NCBI RefSeq assembly: GCF_039908645.1
Contig: NZ_CP150917.1
Location: 1,646,501-1,710,500 of the forward strand
DNA length: 64,000 bases
Origin: Pseudomonas helvetica
GTDB taxonomy: Bacteria; Pseudomonadota; Gammaproteobacteria; Pseudomonadales; Pseudomonadaceae
Direction: 5' to 3'
Of the stretch, positions 25,068 to 34,614 are shown in pieces. The notes under the pieces are model-generated. The model had not been told where the DNA came from and did not search any database. It was given only the letters and a program-made list of their open reading frames with translations. The number at the start of each line of letters is the position of its first letter. The first letter of the stretch is position 1. Both the position numbers and the translations under genes were made by a program.

Positions 25068-26513
25068 ATGGACGCCAGCTCTACCTTTTTCCGCCACCCG
25101 GTTGTGTTGGGCTTCTCGCTGCTGGCCCTGAGTCTGACCGGTTGCAGCTCCAGGCCGATCCCGCAGGAACCCAAGGTGCACCCGGGCCTGGCCGTCTTCA
25201 ATGAGGCCCTCACGTTGCCCGTCCTGGAGCACTCCATTGTGCGCGAAGGCGACAAGGTGACCTACTTGGTCACGCGAGTGGGCAACACTGCGATCTATGC
25301 CAGGTTCAATGCGTCCTGCAAGCAGGGTCCGAACAGCATGTTCTATCCCACCCGTAACGGTTTGAGCGCGTTTACCGACCAGCCAATGACCAGCACTGCT
25401 TTGCCGGCGGAGCAAAGTCAGCAGTTGCAGCACAGTGCGCAGTTGCAACAGGTATGCACACAACGTCCCACGCCCGATTGGCGGATGCTGGAATTAGCCG
25501 AGGATCAGGATTGGCTGATGCTTGACCGCAATAGCCTGCAACAGGAAGGCGGACTACTGTATGTCTGGGCCGGCCGCGATTATCGGCACTACCTTATTGC
25601 CAGCGACGGAGCCGCGCTGATAGCTCAGAGCCAGGAGCGACTGGCCTTGGACTGCAAGCAGCAAACGGTCACTGCACTAAGCCAGTTCATGATCGATGGC
25701 TCGCACGAAGTCTCCAGCGGCAAAGTCGAAAGGCAGGCTGTGCCGCAACCGCTGATGCAGGCTTCGGCCGACCGGCAACGCGTGTTCAAGACCGCTTGCC
25801 TGCCGCAAGCGGAGCTGGCCAGGTTGCCTGTCTTCAACGCACGCCAAACCTTGCCGCCGGTCATCAGCACGCCGACGGTTGCACCGTCAGTCGTAGCGGC
25901 CATCCAGGCCTTGGACCTGCCCACGCCGGCCAGGCCCCTGCGCCACCTGGGATATCGCTATGACATGGTGATGTTTAACGGGGCTAAACTTGGCGACTTC
26001 TCCAAGGAGGTCTTCATCAGCACCGACAGCGCCTCGGGGCAAACTCTGGTGCAGCCAGTGGACTTTGTGCTCCCGCCTGCGATCAACCTGACCTTCCGTG
26101 GCTTGTTCGATCTGGCCAGCCACAACATCGACAAAGAAACCGGCAAGGAAGTGGCGGATTCGCGGCCCCTGGTCGACCTGAGCTTTCAGGGTGACTGGCG
26201 CAACTTGCCGCTCAAGACCCAGGTCAGCTATATCGAAACCCGGGCAGAGCCTGCCAACGCTGACGGCAGCCCTTCGCACAAGACCAGTGAACCCAGGACT
26301 GTGACCTGCCAGATCGTCCGCGAACAACCTGCCAGCGCCTTGCATCCGACTCTGCTGGGCTCGGCCAAGCTCCTCAATTGCACCAAGATGAAAGCCCGCG
26401 GGCTGGATTGGACCGATCTGTCCTGGTACCTCGCCGACTATGGACAGTTCGTTCATGTTCTCGAGAACAGTCCGGTAGGTCTGTGGAAGTGGCGCATCGA
26501 GTCGGTGCGCTGA
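25068..26513 (+). CDS. Large putative lipoprotein, function unknown
   Basis: 481 residues. N terminus has a signal with lipobox SLTGC (Cys about 25), so likely membrane-anchored. The rest is soluble with six or so further cysteines (NASCKQG, QQVCTQRP, LALDCKQQ, KTACLPQ, VTCQIV, LLNCTKM), enough for several disulfides. No domain is recognised. Start at 25068 chosen because the signal begins there; an upstream ATG adds 22 residues that would spoil it. Stands alone, followed by a terminator. Confidence 0.78.
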   Translation: MDASSTFFRHPVVLGFSLLALSLTGCSSRPIPQEPKVHPGLAVFNEALTLPVLEHSIVREGDKVTYLVTRVGNTAIYARFNASCKQGPNSMFYPTRNGLSAFTDQPMTSTALPAEQSQQLQHSAQLQQVCTQRPTPDWRMLELAEDQDWLMLDRNSLQQEGGLLYVWAGRDYRHYLIASDGAALIAQSQERLALDCKQQTVTALSQFMIDGSHEVSSGKVERQAVPQPLMQASADRQRVFKTACLPQAELARLPVFNARQTLPPVISTPTVAPSVVAAIQALDLPTPARPLRHLGYRYDMVMFNGAKLGDFSKEVFISTDSASGQTLVQPVDFVLPPAINLTFRGLFDLASHNIDKETGKEVADSRPLVDLSFQGDWRNLPLKTQVSYIETRAEPANADGSPSHKTSEPRTVTCQIVREQPASALHPTLLGSAKLLNCTKMKARGLDWTDLSWYLADYGQFVHVLENSPVGLWKWRIESVR

Positions 26514-26566
26514 TAAGCCCGGAAGCATGACGCCATGACATCCAGTGTTGGTGATGGCGAATGATG

Positions 26567-26605
26567 AAAACGCCGCTTGTCTCGACATGAGAAAGCGGCG
26601 TTTTA
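26567..26605. terminator. Bidirectional terminator
   Basis: AAAACGCCGCTT, loop, AAGCGGCGTTTT-type stem with A and T flanks, between two convergent genes. Confidence 0.8.
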
Positions 26606-26708
26606 CTTGGTTTTCACCGTAGAGTTTGAAATAAAAAAGCTCTGGTCTCCGGCTTAAGTGAACAGAATGGCGGGTAATGCCGGGTTTTTTATTGAAGCGC
26701 GACCCGAT

Positions 26709-28127
26709 TCAAACCGCTGCAAGCCCCGGCCGAATCCGCGCCGACCGCACCGCAGTCACCAGCGCCAGAATCGGTGCAATGGTAAACAGCGCAAACAGCC
26801 AGCGTGCGGCGTTGGCAGTGCCTTGCATGTTGCTCGGGTCGTTGAGTCCGGCCATGTTGGCGATCATCCCGGCCAGTGCCGCGCCGAGTGCGGTGGCGAA
26901 CAGTTGTACGGTGGTGATGGATGAAGCCGCCGAGTCCTGGTCTTCGGCCGAGGCCACTTGCAGGACTCGGGTCAGCAGGTGTGGCCAGCCGATACCGATG
27001 CCGAATCCCACCAGGGTCAAGGCAATGCAGATCGGGGTGAGCAGCGCCCAGTCTCCACCACTGTCGAACGGTATGGCGACGGCCAGGATGATCAGTCCGA
27101 CCAGTACGAACACCGGGCCACTGATGATTGCGCGGCGCACGCCACGCTCGCGCCAGCCGGAGCTCATCACTTCGGACAGCGTCCAGCCAGCCGCCATGAG
27201 GGCCGCCAGGTAGCCGGAAATCAGCGGCGTCTGCCCGTGCAGGGTTTGCAGGAAGTACGGCACGAAGATTTCGCTGGTCATGCCAACCACCAACAACCCC
27301 ATGGTCGCGTACAGCGCACAGAGTGGGGTGTTGAGCCGCAAGGCATCCTTGGGCAGCAGGCGTGTCAGGGTGCTGGATTCATGACGAACCAGGAAGAACA
27401 CCAGCAGCAGGCAGAGGCCTATGCCCAGCAGGTTCCAGGTCGGAAGCGACGAAGCGCTGCCGATGCATACCGAGAGCACCGCCGCAGCCAGCAGGAACAG
27501 TTGCAGCAAGGGCAAGCGGCCCACGGGCGGTTGATTCATGTCACGTTTGGGCAATACGCTGCTGGTCAGCAGGATGTACGCCAGCGTCACCGGCACCAGC
27601 GTGCCAAAGGCTAAACGCCAGGCATCCATTTCCGCAAAGATGCCGCCGATGGCCGGGCCGATCAGCGTGGCGATCCCCCACATGCCCGAGACCAGGGCCA
27701 TGGCCCGGGGCCAGAGGCGCTCTTCGAACACCAGCTGAATCATCGAGTAGCACAGGGCGAACATCAAGCCGCCGCCCAGGCCTTGCACCGCGCGACCGAC
27801 CAACATCACTGGCATGCTCGGTGCCAGGGCACAAATGAGGCTGCCAGCGAGGAAAAATAACGAGGCTATCGCATAGGAAACGCGTGGCCCTGTGCGTTGC
27901 AGGATTTTGGCCGTGAGCGCGGAGCCGAGGATGGATGCGACGACGAACAGTGTGGTGTTCCAGGCGTACAGGTCGAGCCCGCCGATTTCCTTGACCACGG
28001 AGGGCAGGATAGTCGTAGCGATGTAGATATTGATCGCGTGCAGCGTAACGCCTCCTGACAGTGCGATGGATCGCGCGGCGTTTTTTCCGGAGAGTAAATC
28101 GCTCCAGCTGCTTCCTTGTGTAGACAT
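26709..28127 (-). CDS. MFS multidrug-type transporter
   Basis: 472 residues with about fourteen hydrophobic segments, in line with the DHA2 drug:proton antiporter branch. Motif A-like ALTAKILQRTGPRVSYAI, motif C-like GRAVQGLGGGLMFA and MWGIATLIGPAIGGIFAEM are visible. Substrate unknown. Divergent from the Fe-S-type regulator at 28247 across 119 bp, so probably regulated by it. Confidence 0.85.
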   Translation of the reverse strand: MSTQGSSWSDLLSGKNAARSIALSGGVTLHAINIYIATTILPSVVKEIGGLDLYAWNTTLFVVASILGSALTAKILQRTGPRVSYAIASLFFLAGSLICALAPSMPVMLVGRAVQGLGGGLMFALCYSMIQLVFEERLWPRAMALVSGMWGIATLIGPAIGGIFAEMDAWRLAFGTLVPVTLAYILLTSSVLPKRDMNQPPVGRLPLLQLFLLAAAVLSVCIGSASSLPTWNLLGIGLCLLLVFFLVRHESSTLTRLLPKDALRLNTPLCALYATMGLLVVGMTSEIFVPYFLQTLHGQTPLISGYLAALMAAGWTLSEVMSSGWRERGVRRAIISGPVFVLVGLIILAVAIPFDSGGDWALLTPICIALTLVGFGIGIGWPHLLTRVLQVASAEDQDSAASSITTVQLFATALGAALAGMIANMAGLNDPSNMQGTANAARWLFALFTIAPILALVTAVRSARIRPGLAAV

Positions 28128-28246
28128 ACAACCTCCTGCTGTGACTCGCGACCCGGCGGATTGCGAGAGTCAATTGCCTGCTTTCAAGGCTTGGGTTAGA
28201 TTTACCAAGTTAATTCTTTAAATATTGAAGCTGCGAGGGCTGTTGT

Positions 28247-28900
28247 TTGTCAAGTAAACACTTGGAAAACCAGGATGACGTGTCGATGTCGGCTGCCGAC
28301 CGACTGCTTCACATGCTCAAGACCCGCGGCCCGCAACTGGCGGCCGATGCCGGACGCGCGATGGGCACCACGGGGGAAGCGGCGCGCCAGCAGTTCGTCA
28401 AACTGGCCGCCAGTGGCCTGGTGGAGGCTCAGTCCGAGGCCCGAGGCGTCGGGCGCCCGTCGCAGGTCTGGCGTCTGACGGCGGCCGGCCATGCGCGGTT
28501 TCCCGATACCCATTCGGAGCTGACCGTGCAGCTCTTGCAGACCGTGCGCGAGACCTTCGGGCCCGAGGCCATCGATCGTCTGATCGACGTTCGCGAGCAG
28601 CAGAGTCGCACCTTGTACCTGCAAGAGCTGGCCAGTGCCGAGACCCTTCAGGAACGGGTCAAGCGCCTCGCGGCCCTGCGGGCCCGCGAGGGCTACATGG
28701 CCGAGTGGAGTGAGCAACCGGATGGGGCCTTTGTGCTGATCGAAAACCATTGTCCGATCTGCGCGGCGGCGACCGCGTGTCAGGGTTTCTGCCGTGCCGA
28801 ACTGGATGTGTTCGAGCAGGTTCTGCAAGCCAGGGTTGAGCGTGTGGAGCACATTCTGATGAATGCCCGCCGTTGTGCTTACCGCATTACTCCGGTCTGA
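28247..28900 (+). CDS. HTH regulator with C-terminal cysteine cluster (COG2345/SufR-like)
   Basis: 217 residues. Winged helix at about 15-80 (ADRLLHMLKTRGPQLAADAG, GRPSQVWRLTAAGHARF). The C-terminal region carries ENHCPICAAATACQGFC and RRCAYRI, the cysteine arrangement of COG2345/SufR-type regulators that can bind an iron-sulfur cluster. I accept the TTG at 28247 because GAGGG lies seven bases upstream; an internal ATG at 28286 is the alternative. Likely regulator of the divergent MFS gene, perhaps redox-responsive. Confidence 0.8.
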   Translation: MSSKHLENQDDVSMSAADRLLHMLKTRGPQLAADAGRAMGTTGEAARQQFVKLAASGLVEAQSEARGVGRPSQVWRLTAAGHARFPDTHSELTVQLLQTVRETFGPEAIDRLIDVREQQSRTLYLQELASAETLQERVKRLAALRAREGYMAEWSEQPDGAFVLIENHCPICAAATACQGFCRAELDVFEQVLQARVERVEHILMNARRCAYRITPV

Positions 28901-29075
28901 AGTGCCCTCGAGATACTCATTTGCGGCACACCAGGGCCAACTGATCGTGCTGCCGGGGATGACCCCGGCAACGATGTCAGTGGGGGAGGGTTACTGAGCG
29001 GGATCACCGCCTGCCATTTTGGCAAGGCGGCCTCCAGGCGCTTGCCGAACTACCGGGAAAGATCGTCCTCGCGAA

Positions 29076-30404
29076 TCATCGGTCTGCGCTCCGTGGGGTC
29101 ATGGCGTAGGGGATGCGGTAGAGATTGCGGATGATCGGCGTCATCAGTTTGAGCAGCCAGCGCGGCTTGCTGGCGACGGCCTCGAGGGATTCTTCCAGGG
29201 CCTTGAGGACCTGGCTCACTTGCGCGGTGCTGATGGTCAGCGGTGGATAGAAACGCAACACCGGCGCCGAGGCTTTTTCGTTCAACGAGTGCCCTGAGTG
29301 AACCCCGCGTTTGCTCAGTTCCATGCTGATCAGGTTTTCCCACACCGCGCCCTTGAGGCGTAAACCGGTCATCAGGCCAATCGCTGGCGCGTCGCTGATG
29401 ATCTGCGGGTAGGCTTCGGCCAGTAGCTGCAATCCCTGACACAACTGTGTGCTGGCAGCCTGGGATTTTTCGATCAGTTGGCCTTCTTCAATCGCATGAA
29501 TTGCGGCCAGGGCCGTTTCGCAGGCATAGGGCAAACCGCCCTGGCCGCAGACCTGATCTTCAAGAGGGTCGAGTGGCTGCCGGTCGATCAAGGCGCGGCT
29601 GTACATCACCGCCGCGATGGCTGCGTAGCCGCCAGTCAAGCCCTTGGACAGCACCATGATGTCAGGCACCACGTTGTCGTAATCGACGCCGAACCATTTG
29701 CCGCAGCGACCGAACGCCGTCTGGATTTCATCGGCGATCATCAGGCAGCCGTGGGCGCTGCACAACTCGCGGATCCGCGTGTTGTAGCCGGCTTCGGGCA
29801 ACGTCAGGTGGGCACCGCCGAGGATCGGCTCGATGTAGACCGCCGCCACCTGGTCGGTGATGGCGTGTTCCAGGGCGGCGAAGTCGCCGTAGGGAATGAA
29901 GTCAACCATCACGCGGTTCAGGCCATGCTGGTTGCTTTGGTACTGCTGGCCGAGGATCGCCATAGTGGTCAGGGTTTTGCCATGGTAGGCATTGCGCATG
30001 ACCACGATCCGTTTGCGCGGCAACTGCCGTTTGAGCGCATAGCGTAAGGTTTGCTCGATGGCTTCGGCACCGGTCATGGTGTAGCGCACATCGCCCCACT
30101 CGCCGGGAGCCAGACGCTTGAGGGTCTCGCTCAGTTGGTGCTGCGAATTGTGGGTCAGCCCCTCGGGCTGCCAGGCCATCCGGTTCAGCTGACGCTGGCT
30201 GGCGTACTTGACCTGAGGGTTCTGGTGACCGACCAGGAATATTCCATAGCTGCACGCACAATCGATGAAGTGCTTGCCGCGATGGTCGGTAACGATCGCC
30301 CCTTCGGCGGAGCGTTCGATGCCGGTATTGGCAATGCGATAAAGCTTGGCCGCCGAGGGCGTCCAGTGTTTGTAGCAGTCATCCACCAGGCGGTTAAGCA
30401 GCAT
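29076..30404 (-). CDS. Class III aminotransferase (operon gene 5)
   Basis: 442 residues, fold-type I. PLP contacts visible: TMTGAEAIEQTLRYA, NAYHGKTLTTMAILG, the Asp in LMIADEIQTAFGR (about 224) and the Schiff-base Lys in MVLSKGLTGGYAA (about 253). Resembles ornithine/4-aminobutyrate/diaminobutyrate aminotransferases, but the N terminus (HWTPSAAKLYRIANTG) is not of the standard anabolic type. Overlaps the preceding aminotransferase gene by 11 bp; terminal gene of the five-gene operon. Substrate unknown. Confidence 0.85.
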   Translation of the reverse strand: MLLNRLVDDCYKHWTPSAAKLYRIANTGIERSAEGAIVTDHRGKHFIDCACSYGIFLVGHQNPQVKYASQRQLNRMAWQPEGLTHNSQHQLSETLKRLAPGEWGDVRYTMTGAEAIEQTLRYALKRQLPRKRIVVMRNAYHGKTLTTMAILGQQYQSNQHGLNRVMVDFIPYGDFAALEHAITDQVAAVYIEPILGGAHLTLPEAGYNTRIRELCSAHGCLMIADEIQTAFGRCGKWFGVDYDNVVPDIMVLSKGLTGGYAAIAAVMYSRALIDRQPLDPLEDQVCGQGGLPYACETALAAIHAIEEGQLIEKSQAASTQLCQGLQLLAEAYPQIISDAPAIGLMTGLRLKGAVWENLISMELSKRGVHSGHSLNEKASAPVLRFYPPLTISTAQVSQVLKALEESLEAVASKPRWLLKLMTPIIRNLYRIPYAMTPRSADR

Positions 30405-31527
30405 ATTGCAAAGTCCTTTTTATCAGGTGTGCGGCGTCGACCACGCGCTCCGTGCGCGCGACCAATGGGCAACGCAAGAGCAGTTCGCGCCCGCTTGGCC
30501 GGCGAATATGCACACCGGCGGCGTACAGCGCCCGTTGCGCCTCGAGGGCTTGCTCGGTGCTGGCCAGCGGAACTTTGACGATGCCACCGATGGCCCTTGC
30601 ATTGAGGTCGGCCAGTTCGCTGGCCAGCGCCTTGCCGTTGTCGAGACTGCGCTGGTCCAGCCGCTGTTCCTGCGCGTAGCGCAGGGCAGTCTGTGCCGCG
30701 ATGCACGATGGCGGGTTACCCGCCGTGGTGCTCCCGTGTTTGGCCGGTGTGGCTTTGCCGTAGGCCTTGTAGGCCAGCGCATGACTGCAGGTGTAGGTGC
30801 CGATGGGGATGCAGCCGCCGCCCAGGCTTTTGCCCAGGACGACGATGTCCGGGCGCGCACCGGACAGGTTCTGCGACAGCAGATGCCCGACGCTGCCCAG
30901 GCAGGTGTCGACGTCATTGAACAGGGTCACAATTCGCTGGCTGTTGGCGATCCGTTCCAGACTGGCGATCAGCATCGGATCGACCGCTTCCAGCAGCCCG
31001 TTGGCGGCCGTGCGCAACGGGCCGTAGCACAGGGCAAAACAGTCCTGCCAGATCGCCATGTCCGGCAGGTCGTGCACCGAGTCGACGTGCACCACCTTGA
31101 TCCCCAGAAACTCCCCGGACTCCGGATAAAGCCCAGGGGCGCTCAGGTAGCGCCCGTAAGACAATGAACCGTACGCCACGCCCCCCACGGCGATCACTGT
31201 GCGCCGATGGGGGTTGAGCGAACGCGCGAGTTTCAGCGCACCTTCAAACGCCTCGTCGCCAGAGTTGCAGACGTACGAGTTCTCCAGCCCTTCGGGCATG
31301 AACTCGCTGAGTTGCTTGCACAACTCGATCAACGGCGCGGACAGCAGGACACGGTTGGACAGGCCGATTTTATCGACCTGCCGACTCACGGCCTGCACCA
31401 CTTCGGGCACTTGCAGGCCGAACCCGCCACTGAGGTCAATCAGTTGATGGCCGCGGTTGTCGATGAAGCTTTCGTACTGGCCTTCGACGGCCCAGGTTTG
31501 CTCTGGATGATTCGTCATGGCGGCCAT
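30394..31527 (-). CDS. Class III aminotransferase-like protein with altered PLP-N1 residue (operon gene 4)
   Basis: 377 residues, shorter than most class III enzymes. The PLP lysine is present in VVLGKSLGGGCIPIG. The Asp that contacts the pyridine nitrogen, in family motif DE[VI]Q, aligns with Asn: the sequence reads TLFNDVDTCLGSVG. VCNSGDEAFEGALKLAR gives the phosphate-binding region. Only about a single base overlaps the oxygenase stop, so translation is coupled. May have unusual PLP chemistry, or act with the second aminotransferase as a heteromer (inference). Confidence 0.8.
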   Translation of the reverse strand: MAAMTNHPEQTWAVEGQYESFIDNRGHQLIDLSGGFGLQVPEVVQAVSRQVDKIGLSNRVLLSAPLIELCKQLSEFMPEGLENSYVCNSGDEAFEGALKLARSLNPHRRTVIAVGGVAYGSLSYGRYLSAPGLYPESGEFLGIKVVHVDSVHDLPDMAIWQDCFALCYGPLRTAANGLLEAVDPMLIASLERIANSQRIVTLFNDVDTCLGSVGHLLSQNLSGARPDIVVLGKSLGGGCIPIGTYTCSHALAYKAYGKATPAKHGSTTAGNPPSCIAAQTALRYAQEQRLDQRSLDNGKALASELADLNARAIGGIVKVPLASTEQALEAQRALYAAGVHIRRPSGRELLLRCPLVARTERVVDAAHLIKRTLQYAA

Positions 31528-32396
31528 TACCGATAGCTCAGCGCATTGAAAATGCGACGCTGGTCATCGATGATCGCTTGCCGGCCGTGCATCACCCGAC
31601 GGTTGTCGATCATCACCAGGTCCAGGTCCTGCCAGCCCACGGTATGCGTATTGCGTTCGGTGACCGCGATGATTTCCGCCAGCAGGTCGGCGGGAATCTC
31701 TTCGCCGTTCTCGAAGTCGATCACCGGTTTTTCGTAGTTGAAGGACGGCCCGAGAATGCTGTTGGCGAAGGCTGGGTGCTCACAGAAACTGGAGGTCTGG
31801 CACGCCGGGACACTGTAGGCGTAGGCCACGCAATCGGTGCTTGGGTTGTACTCCATCCGGGTGTTGGGGTCCTGGCCGATGATCTCGCTCAGGTGCTCGA
31901 AGCTGGCGTCTTCCAGCTGCTGGATTTCCGGTTTGTAGTAGCTGACGATCTTGCGCCACTTTTCGCCCGTCACCGTGCGGCGGTAGCGGATGCGGCTGCT
32001 CTCGAAGCGCTGACGGGCCTCTTCGCTGAGTTCCTGGTAGACCTTCACCCCATCGCACAAGGTGGTTTGCGAACCTTTGGTGGGGGCGATCTCGCAGAAG
32101 AACCAGGTCAGGTCAGGCCAGATCGGCGCGTTGCCGTTTTCGCAGTGCAGGCCTACAGCATCGGTGCCGGCGTCGACCAGTTGTGCGACGCCTTTGGCGA
32201 TCACGCGACCCGGGTCCAGGCTCAGGCGCGAACTGTGTTTTTTCACGAAGGCACCGAACTCGTCCAGCGACTGGATGCAGTTGCGGAAGATAATCACGCC
32301 GGCGTTCGAAAGCTCTTCGAAAACCGCCGCAGTGTCGGCGCTCAAGGCATACGCGCGATCGGTGATGACACTCGCCTGATAAGTAGATTGAGTCAT
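31527..32396 (-). CDS. TauD/SyrP-like Fe(II)/2-oxoglutarate oxygenase (operon gene 3)
   Basis: 289 residues. The facial triad reads His84 and Glu86 in GLHCENG, with distal His270 in RRVMHGRQ and the 2-oxoglutarate Arg near 280 (DDQRRIFNA). The HxE form is that of clavaminate synthase and SyrP, which hydroxylate amino acids, often bound to carriers. Substrate is unknown. Twelve bases downstream of the AMP-ligase gene. Supports a tailoring role in the locus. Confidence 0.85.
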   Translation of the reverse strand: MTQSTYQASVITDRAYALSADTAAVFEELSNAGVIIFRNCIQSLDEFGAFVKKHSSRLSLDPGRVIAKGVAQLVDAGTDAVGLHCENGNAPIWPDLTWFFCEIAPTKGSQTTLCDGVKVYQELSEEARQRFESSRIRYRRTVTGEKWRKIVSYYKPEIQQLEDASFEHLSEIIGQDPNTRMEYNPSTDCVAYAYSVPACQTSSFCEHPAFANSILGPSFNYEKPVIDFENGEEIPADLLAEIIAVTERNTHTVGWQDLDLVMIDNRRVMHGRQAIIDDQRRIFNALSYR

Positions 32397-32408
32397 GTCG
32401 CTAGTCCT

Positions 32409-33941
32409 TTAGTGAGTACATGTCTGACGATGCAGGTCGGAGGCGTGCGCTCTACGGGCCGGGCCATTGAGGGCATAGAGGCTTTGCAACTGCGGGGCGT
32501 CCGGCGCCAGTGGCCAGATGGCCTGCGGCAGTTCGACTTCCGAGAAGCGCTGTTGCGCCCAGTCCCGGGTGTGCTGGTGATCGAATAGCGGTCCGATGCT
32601 GAGTACGATCGCCAGTTGCCCGTCCGTGGTCATGAACATCAGTGCATCGTTCACGCCGGTTTGCTCTTTGAACTCCAGCTCGATTTGTTCCGGAGAAACA
32701 TTGCGGCCATTGGGCAGGCAGATGATATTTTTCTCGCGTCCGGTGATGAACAGGAAACCCTGGTCATCGAACTCGCCGATATCACCGGTGCGCAGCCAGC
32801 CATCCTCGGTGAAGGAGCAGGCGCTCGGATCGACCCACGAGTAGCCCTGGAACATCGAGCTGCTTTTGATTTCTACCCGTTGCTGATCCGTCACCCGGAC
32901 CTGGACGTGCGGCAGGGGTTTGCCAACGCTGCCCAGCTTGCTGTTGGCCGGGGTGTTGACGCTCACCACCGAACCGTTCTCGCTCAATCCGTAACCTTGA
33001 TGAACCTGAATACCCTGCGCGCTCAGGCGCTGCAGTTTTTCGCTGCTGATCGGAGCGCCACCGGCGGTGATGTACAACTCGTTGCGCAGCAACGACAGCA
33101 GCTCCGTGTCGGTGTTTTGCTCGGCCACTTCAAGGAGCACGTCGAGCATGATCGGCGGTACGGTCACCGCGCTTGCCCGGGTTTTGAGCAGTTGCGCCAG
33201 AATCGCCGAGGTGTCGAAGCCCGCTTCGCCGATCAACGGCGTGTGCTCGTCGAGGAAGTACACCGTGCCGCCGGACAGCAGCGGCAGGTAGACCGCCGTG
33301 ACCTGTTCGATCAACAGGCTCAGCGGCACCACCGACAGGTAGCGCTCTTGATAGCTGGCCGGGACCACGCCGAGTAGCGATTGCAGCACGGCGCTCAGGC
33401 CGCCCAGGCTTTGCTTCACGCCTTTGGGCTTGCTGGTGGTGCCGGAGGTGTGGATGACTTTGCAGGTCCATTCGGCATCGGCGCTGTCGATGAAGCTCGG
33501 GCCCGTCGGCACCGGAGCCGGGGTCTCGAGTGCGCTGGGCACATGGATCAGGCGGCTGGCGTTCAGGTCGATTTCCCAGCGCTTTTCCAACGTCTCCCGG
33601 CCTTTGTCATCGACCAGGAAGCCCGAGCATTCGAAGGCCAGGTGTTCGGCCTGGTACTTGCTGAAGCCCAACGGCAGCGGCAAGGAGGTGAAGCCGAAGA
33701 GCAGGCAGGCGAAGTCGGCGATGACCCAGTCGCTGCTGTTGCGCATGACGATGCCGATGGTGCGCTTTTCGTCGGTGAACTGACGGTTCATGTGTTGCCC
33801 CAGCTGCCGGGCATGCTCCAGCACCTGGGTGTAGGTCAGGCGCCGCCCACCCGTGCCGTCTGCCGCAGGAATATCGACGACGCACACGGCATCCGGTGTG
33901 CGTTGGGCCTGGGCCAGCAAGTCTTCGACGAAATGCGTCAT
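32409..33941 (-). CDS. AMP-dependent acyl/aryl ligase-like protein (operon gene 2)
   Basis: 510 residues of the ANL adenylating superfamily. A3 motif HTSGTTSKPKGVKQS (about 152-166), A5 GYGLSENGS, A7 WLRTGDIGEFDDQG, A8 GREKNIICLPNGRNVSPEQIE core GREKNIICLPNGRN. The C-terminal lysine of motif A10 (NGK) is replaced: NGPARRAH. That lysine is normally essential for adenylation, so activity may be altered. Start at 33941 overlaps the T_hemolysin stop by four bases (ATGA), which excludes the longer upstream frame. No carrier-protein domain or NRPS is attached. Confidence 0.87.
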   Translation of the reverse strand: MTHFVEDLLAQAQRTPDAVCVVDIPAADGTGGRRLTYTQVLEHARQLGQHMNRQFTDEKRTIGIVMRNSSDWVIADFACLLFGFTSLPLPLGFSKYQAEHLAFECSGFLVDDKGRETLEKRWEIDLNASRLIHVPSALETPAPVPTGPSFIDSADAEWTCKVIHTSGTTSKPKGVKQSLGGLSAVLQSLLGVVPASYQERYLSVVPLSLLIEQVTAVYLPLLSGGTVYFLDEHTPLIGEAGFDTSAILAQLLKTRASAVTVPPIMLDVLLEVAEQNTDTELLSLLRNELYITAGGAPISSEKLQRLSAQGIQVHQGYGLSENGSVVSVNTPANSKLGSVGKPLPHVQVRVTDQQRVEIKSSSMFQGYSWVDPSACSFTEDGWLRTGDIGEFDDQGFLFITGREKNIICLPNGRNVSPEQIELEFKEQTGVNDALMFMTTDGQLAIVLSIGPLFDHQHTRDWAQQRFSEVELPQAIWPLAPDAPQLQSLYALNGPARRAHASDLHRQTCTH

Positions 33942-34546
33942 GCTGCTTGCTCGCTCTGCACGTCGAGTCGGAAAACGGTCTTGAGGACGGTCTCGTGATA
34001 GTGACGCTTCATATCGCCCAGCTTGATGTAGCCGGTGATGGGCGTCTGCTCGTAGTAGGAGCCCCATTCGACTTCCGCTTGTGGGGTCATGCGTTGCGGG
34101 TCGGCATCGCAGATCTTGTTGACCTTGACGTTGCAGTAGCCCATCGATTTGATCAATTGCGGTGTGCAGGTGCACAGCACGTAGCGTGCGCCCATGCACC
34201 AGGTCACCATTGAGAGCATGTTGAACAGGGTCTGGCCGGCAGCCGAATTGATCGATGCGGTATTGCCGATTTCGACGATGCTGTCGCGTTCAATCCGGGT
34301 GTTGGTGATGCGCGACAGCGTCTCCTCGGACGGTGAGTCCAGATAACACTCGGACAATAGAGGGCCTGACTTGGCGAAACTGAAACCGGCACACGACTGA
34401 ATGGAGTCATTGTTATCGAATACGATTAAAAAGTACTCGGGAGATGGCTCGATGATGGCGTTAAAGGCTTTCATATACCGACGTTTAACAAAGTCAACGG
34501 CGGACTTCCAGAGTAGGGTGTTGCGTTTGGCTACTTGAGTACGCAT
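33938..34546 (-). CDS. T_hemolysin (thermostable hemolysin) family protein (operon gene 1)
   Basis: 202 residues, single T_hemolysin-type domain. Motifs typical of the family: LSECYLDSP, ERDSIVEIGNTAS, the GARYVLCTCTPQLIKSMG stretch, and the terminal WGSYYEQTPITGYIKLGD. The family name comes from a Vibrio toxin, but the fold is thought to be acyltransferase-like, so here it is more plausibly an acyl-transfer enzyme than a toxin. ATG at 34546 has AAGGA eight bases upstream and fits better than an ATG 18 codons earlier. First gene of the operon. Confidence 0.8.
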   Translation of the reverse strand: MRTQVAKRNTLLWKSAVDFVKRRYMKAFNAIIEPSPEYFLIVFDNNDSIQSCAGFSFAKSGPLLSECYLDSPSEETLSRITNTRIERDSIVEIGNTASINSAAGQTLFNMLSMVTWCMGARYVLCTCTPQLIKSMGYCNVKVNKICDADPQRMTPQAEVEWGSYYEQTPITGYIKLGDMKRHYHETVLKTVFRLDVQSEQAA

Positions 34547-34614
34547 GCAAGTTTTCCTTTCTTTTCTGCGTGGATCGATAGACGGGTTGTTTTGGTACAA
34601 CAGTGCTAAAACCT

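Noticed and set aside
30394..30404. The two aminotransferases as one frameshifted gene
   Set aside because: Each has its own full set of PLP motifs, start and length; the 11-bp overlap is normal operon packing.
33938..34546. Hemolysin toxin
   Set aside because: The family name is historical. Operon context with a ligase, oxygenase and aminotransferases, and no secretion signal, argue for an enzyme.
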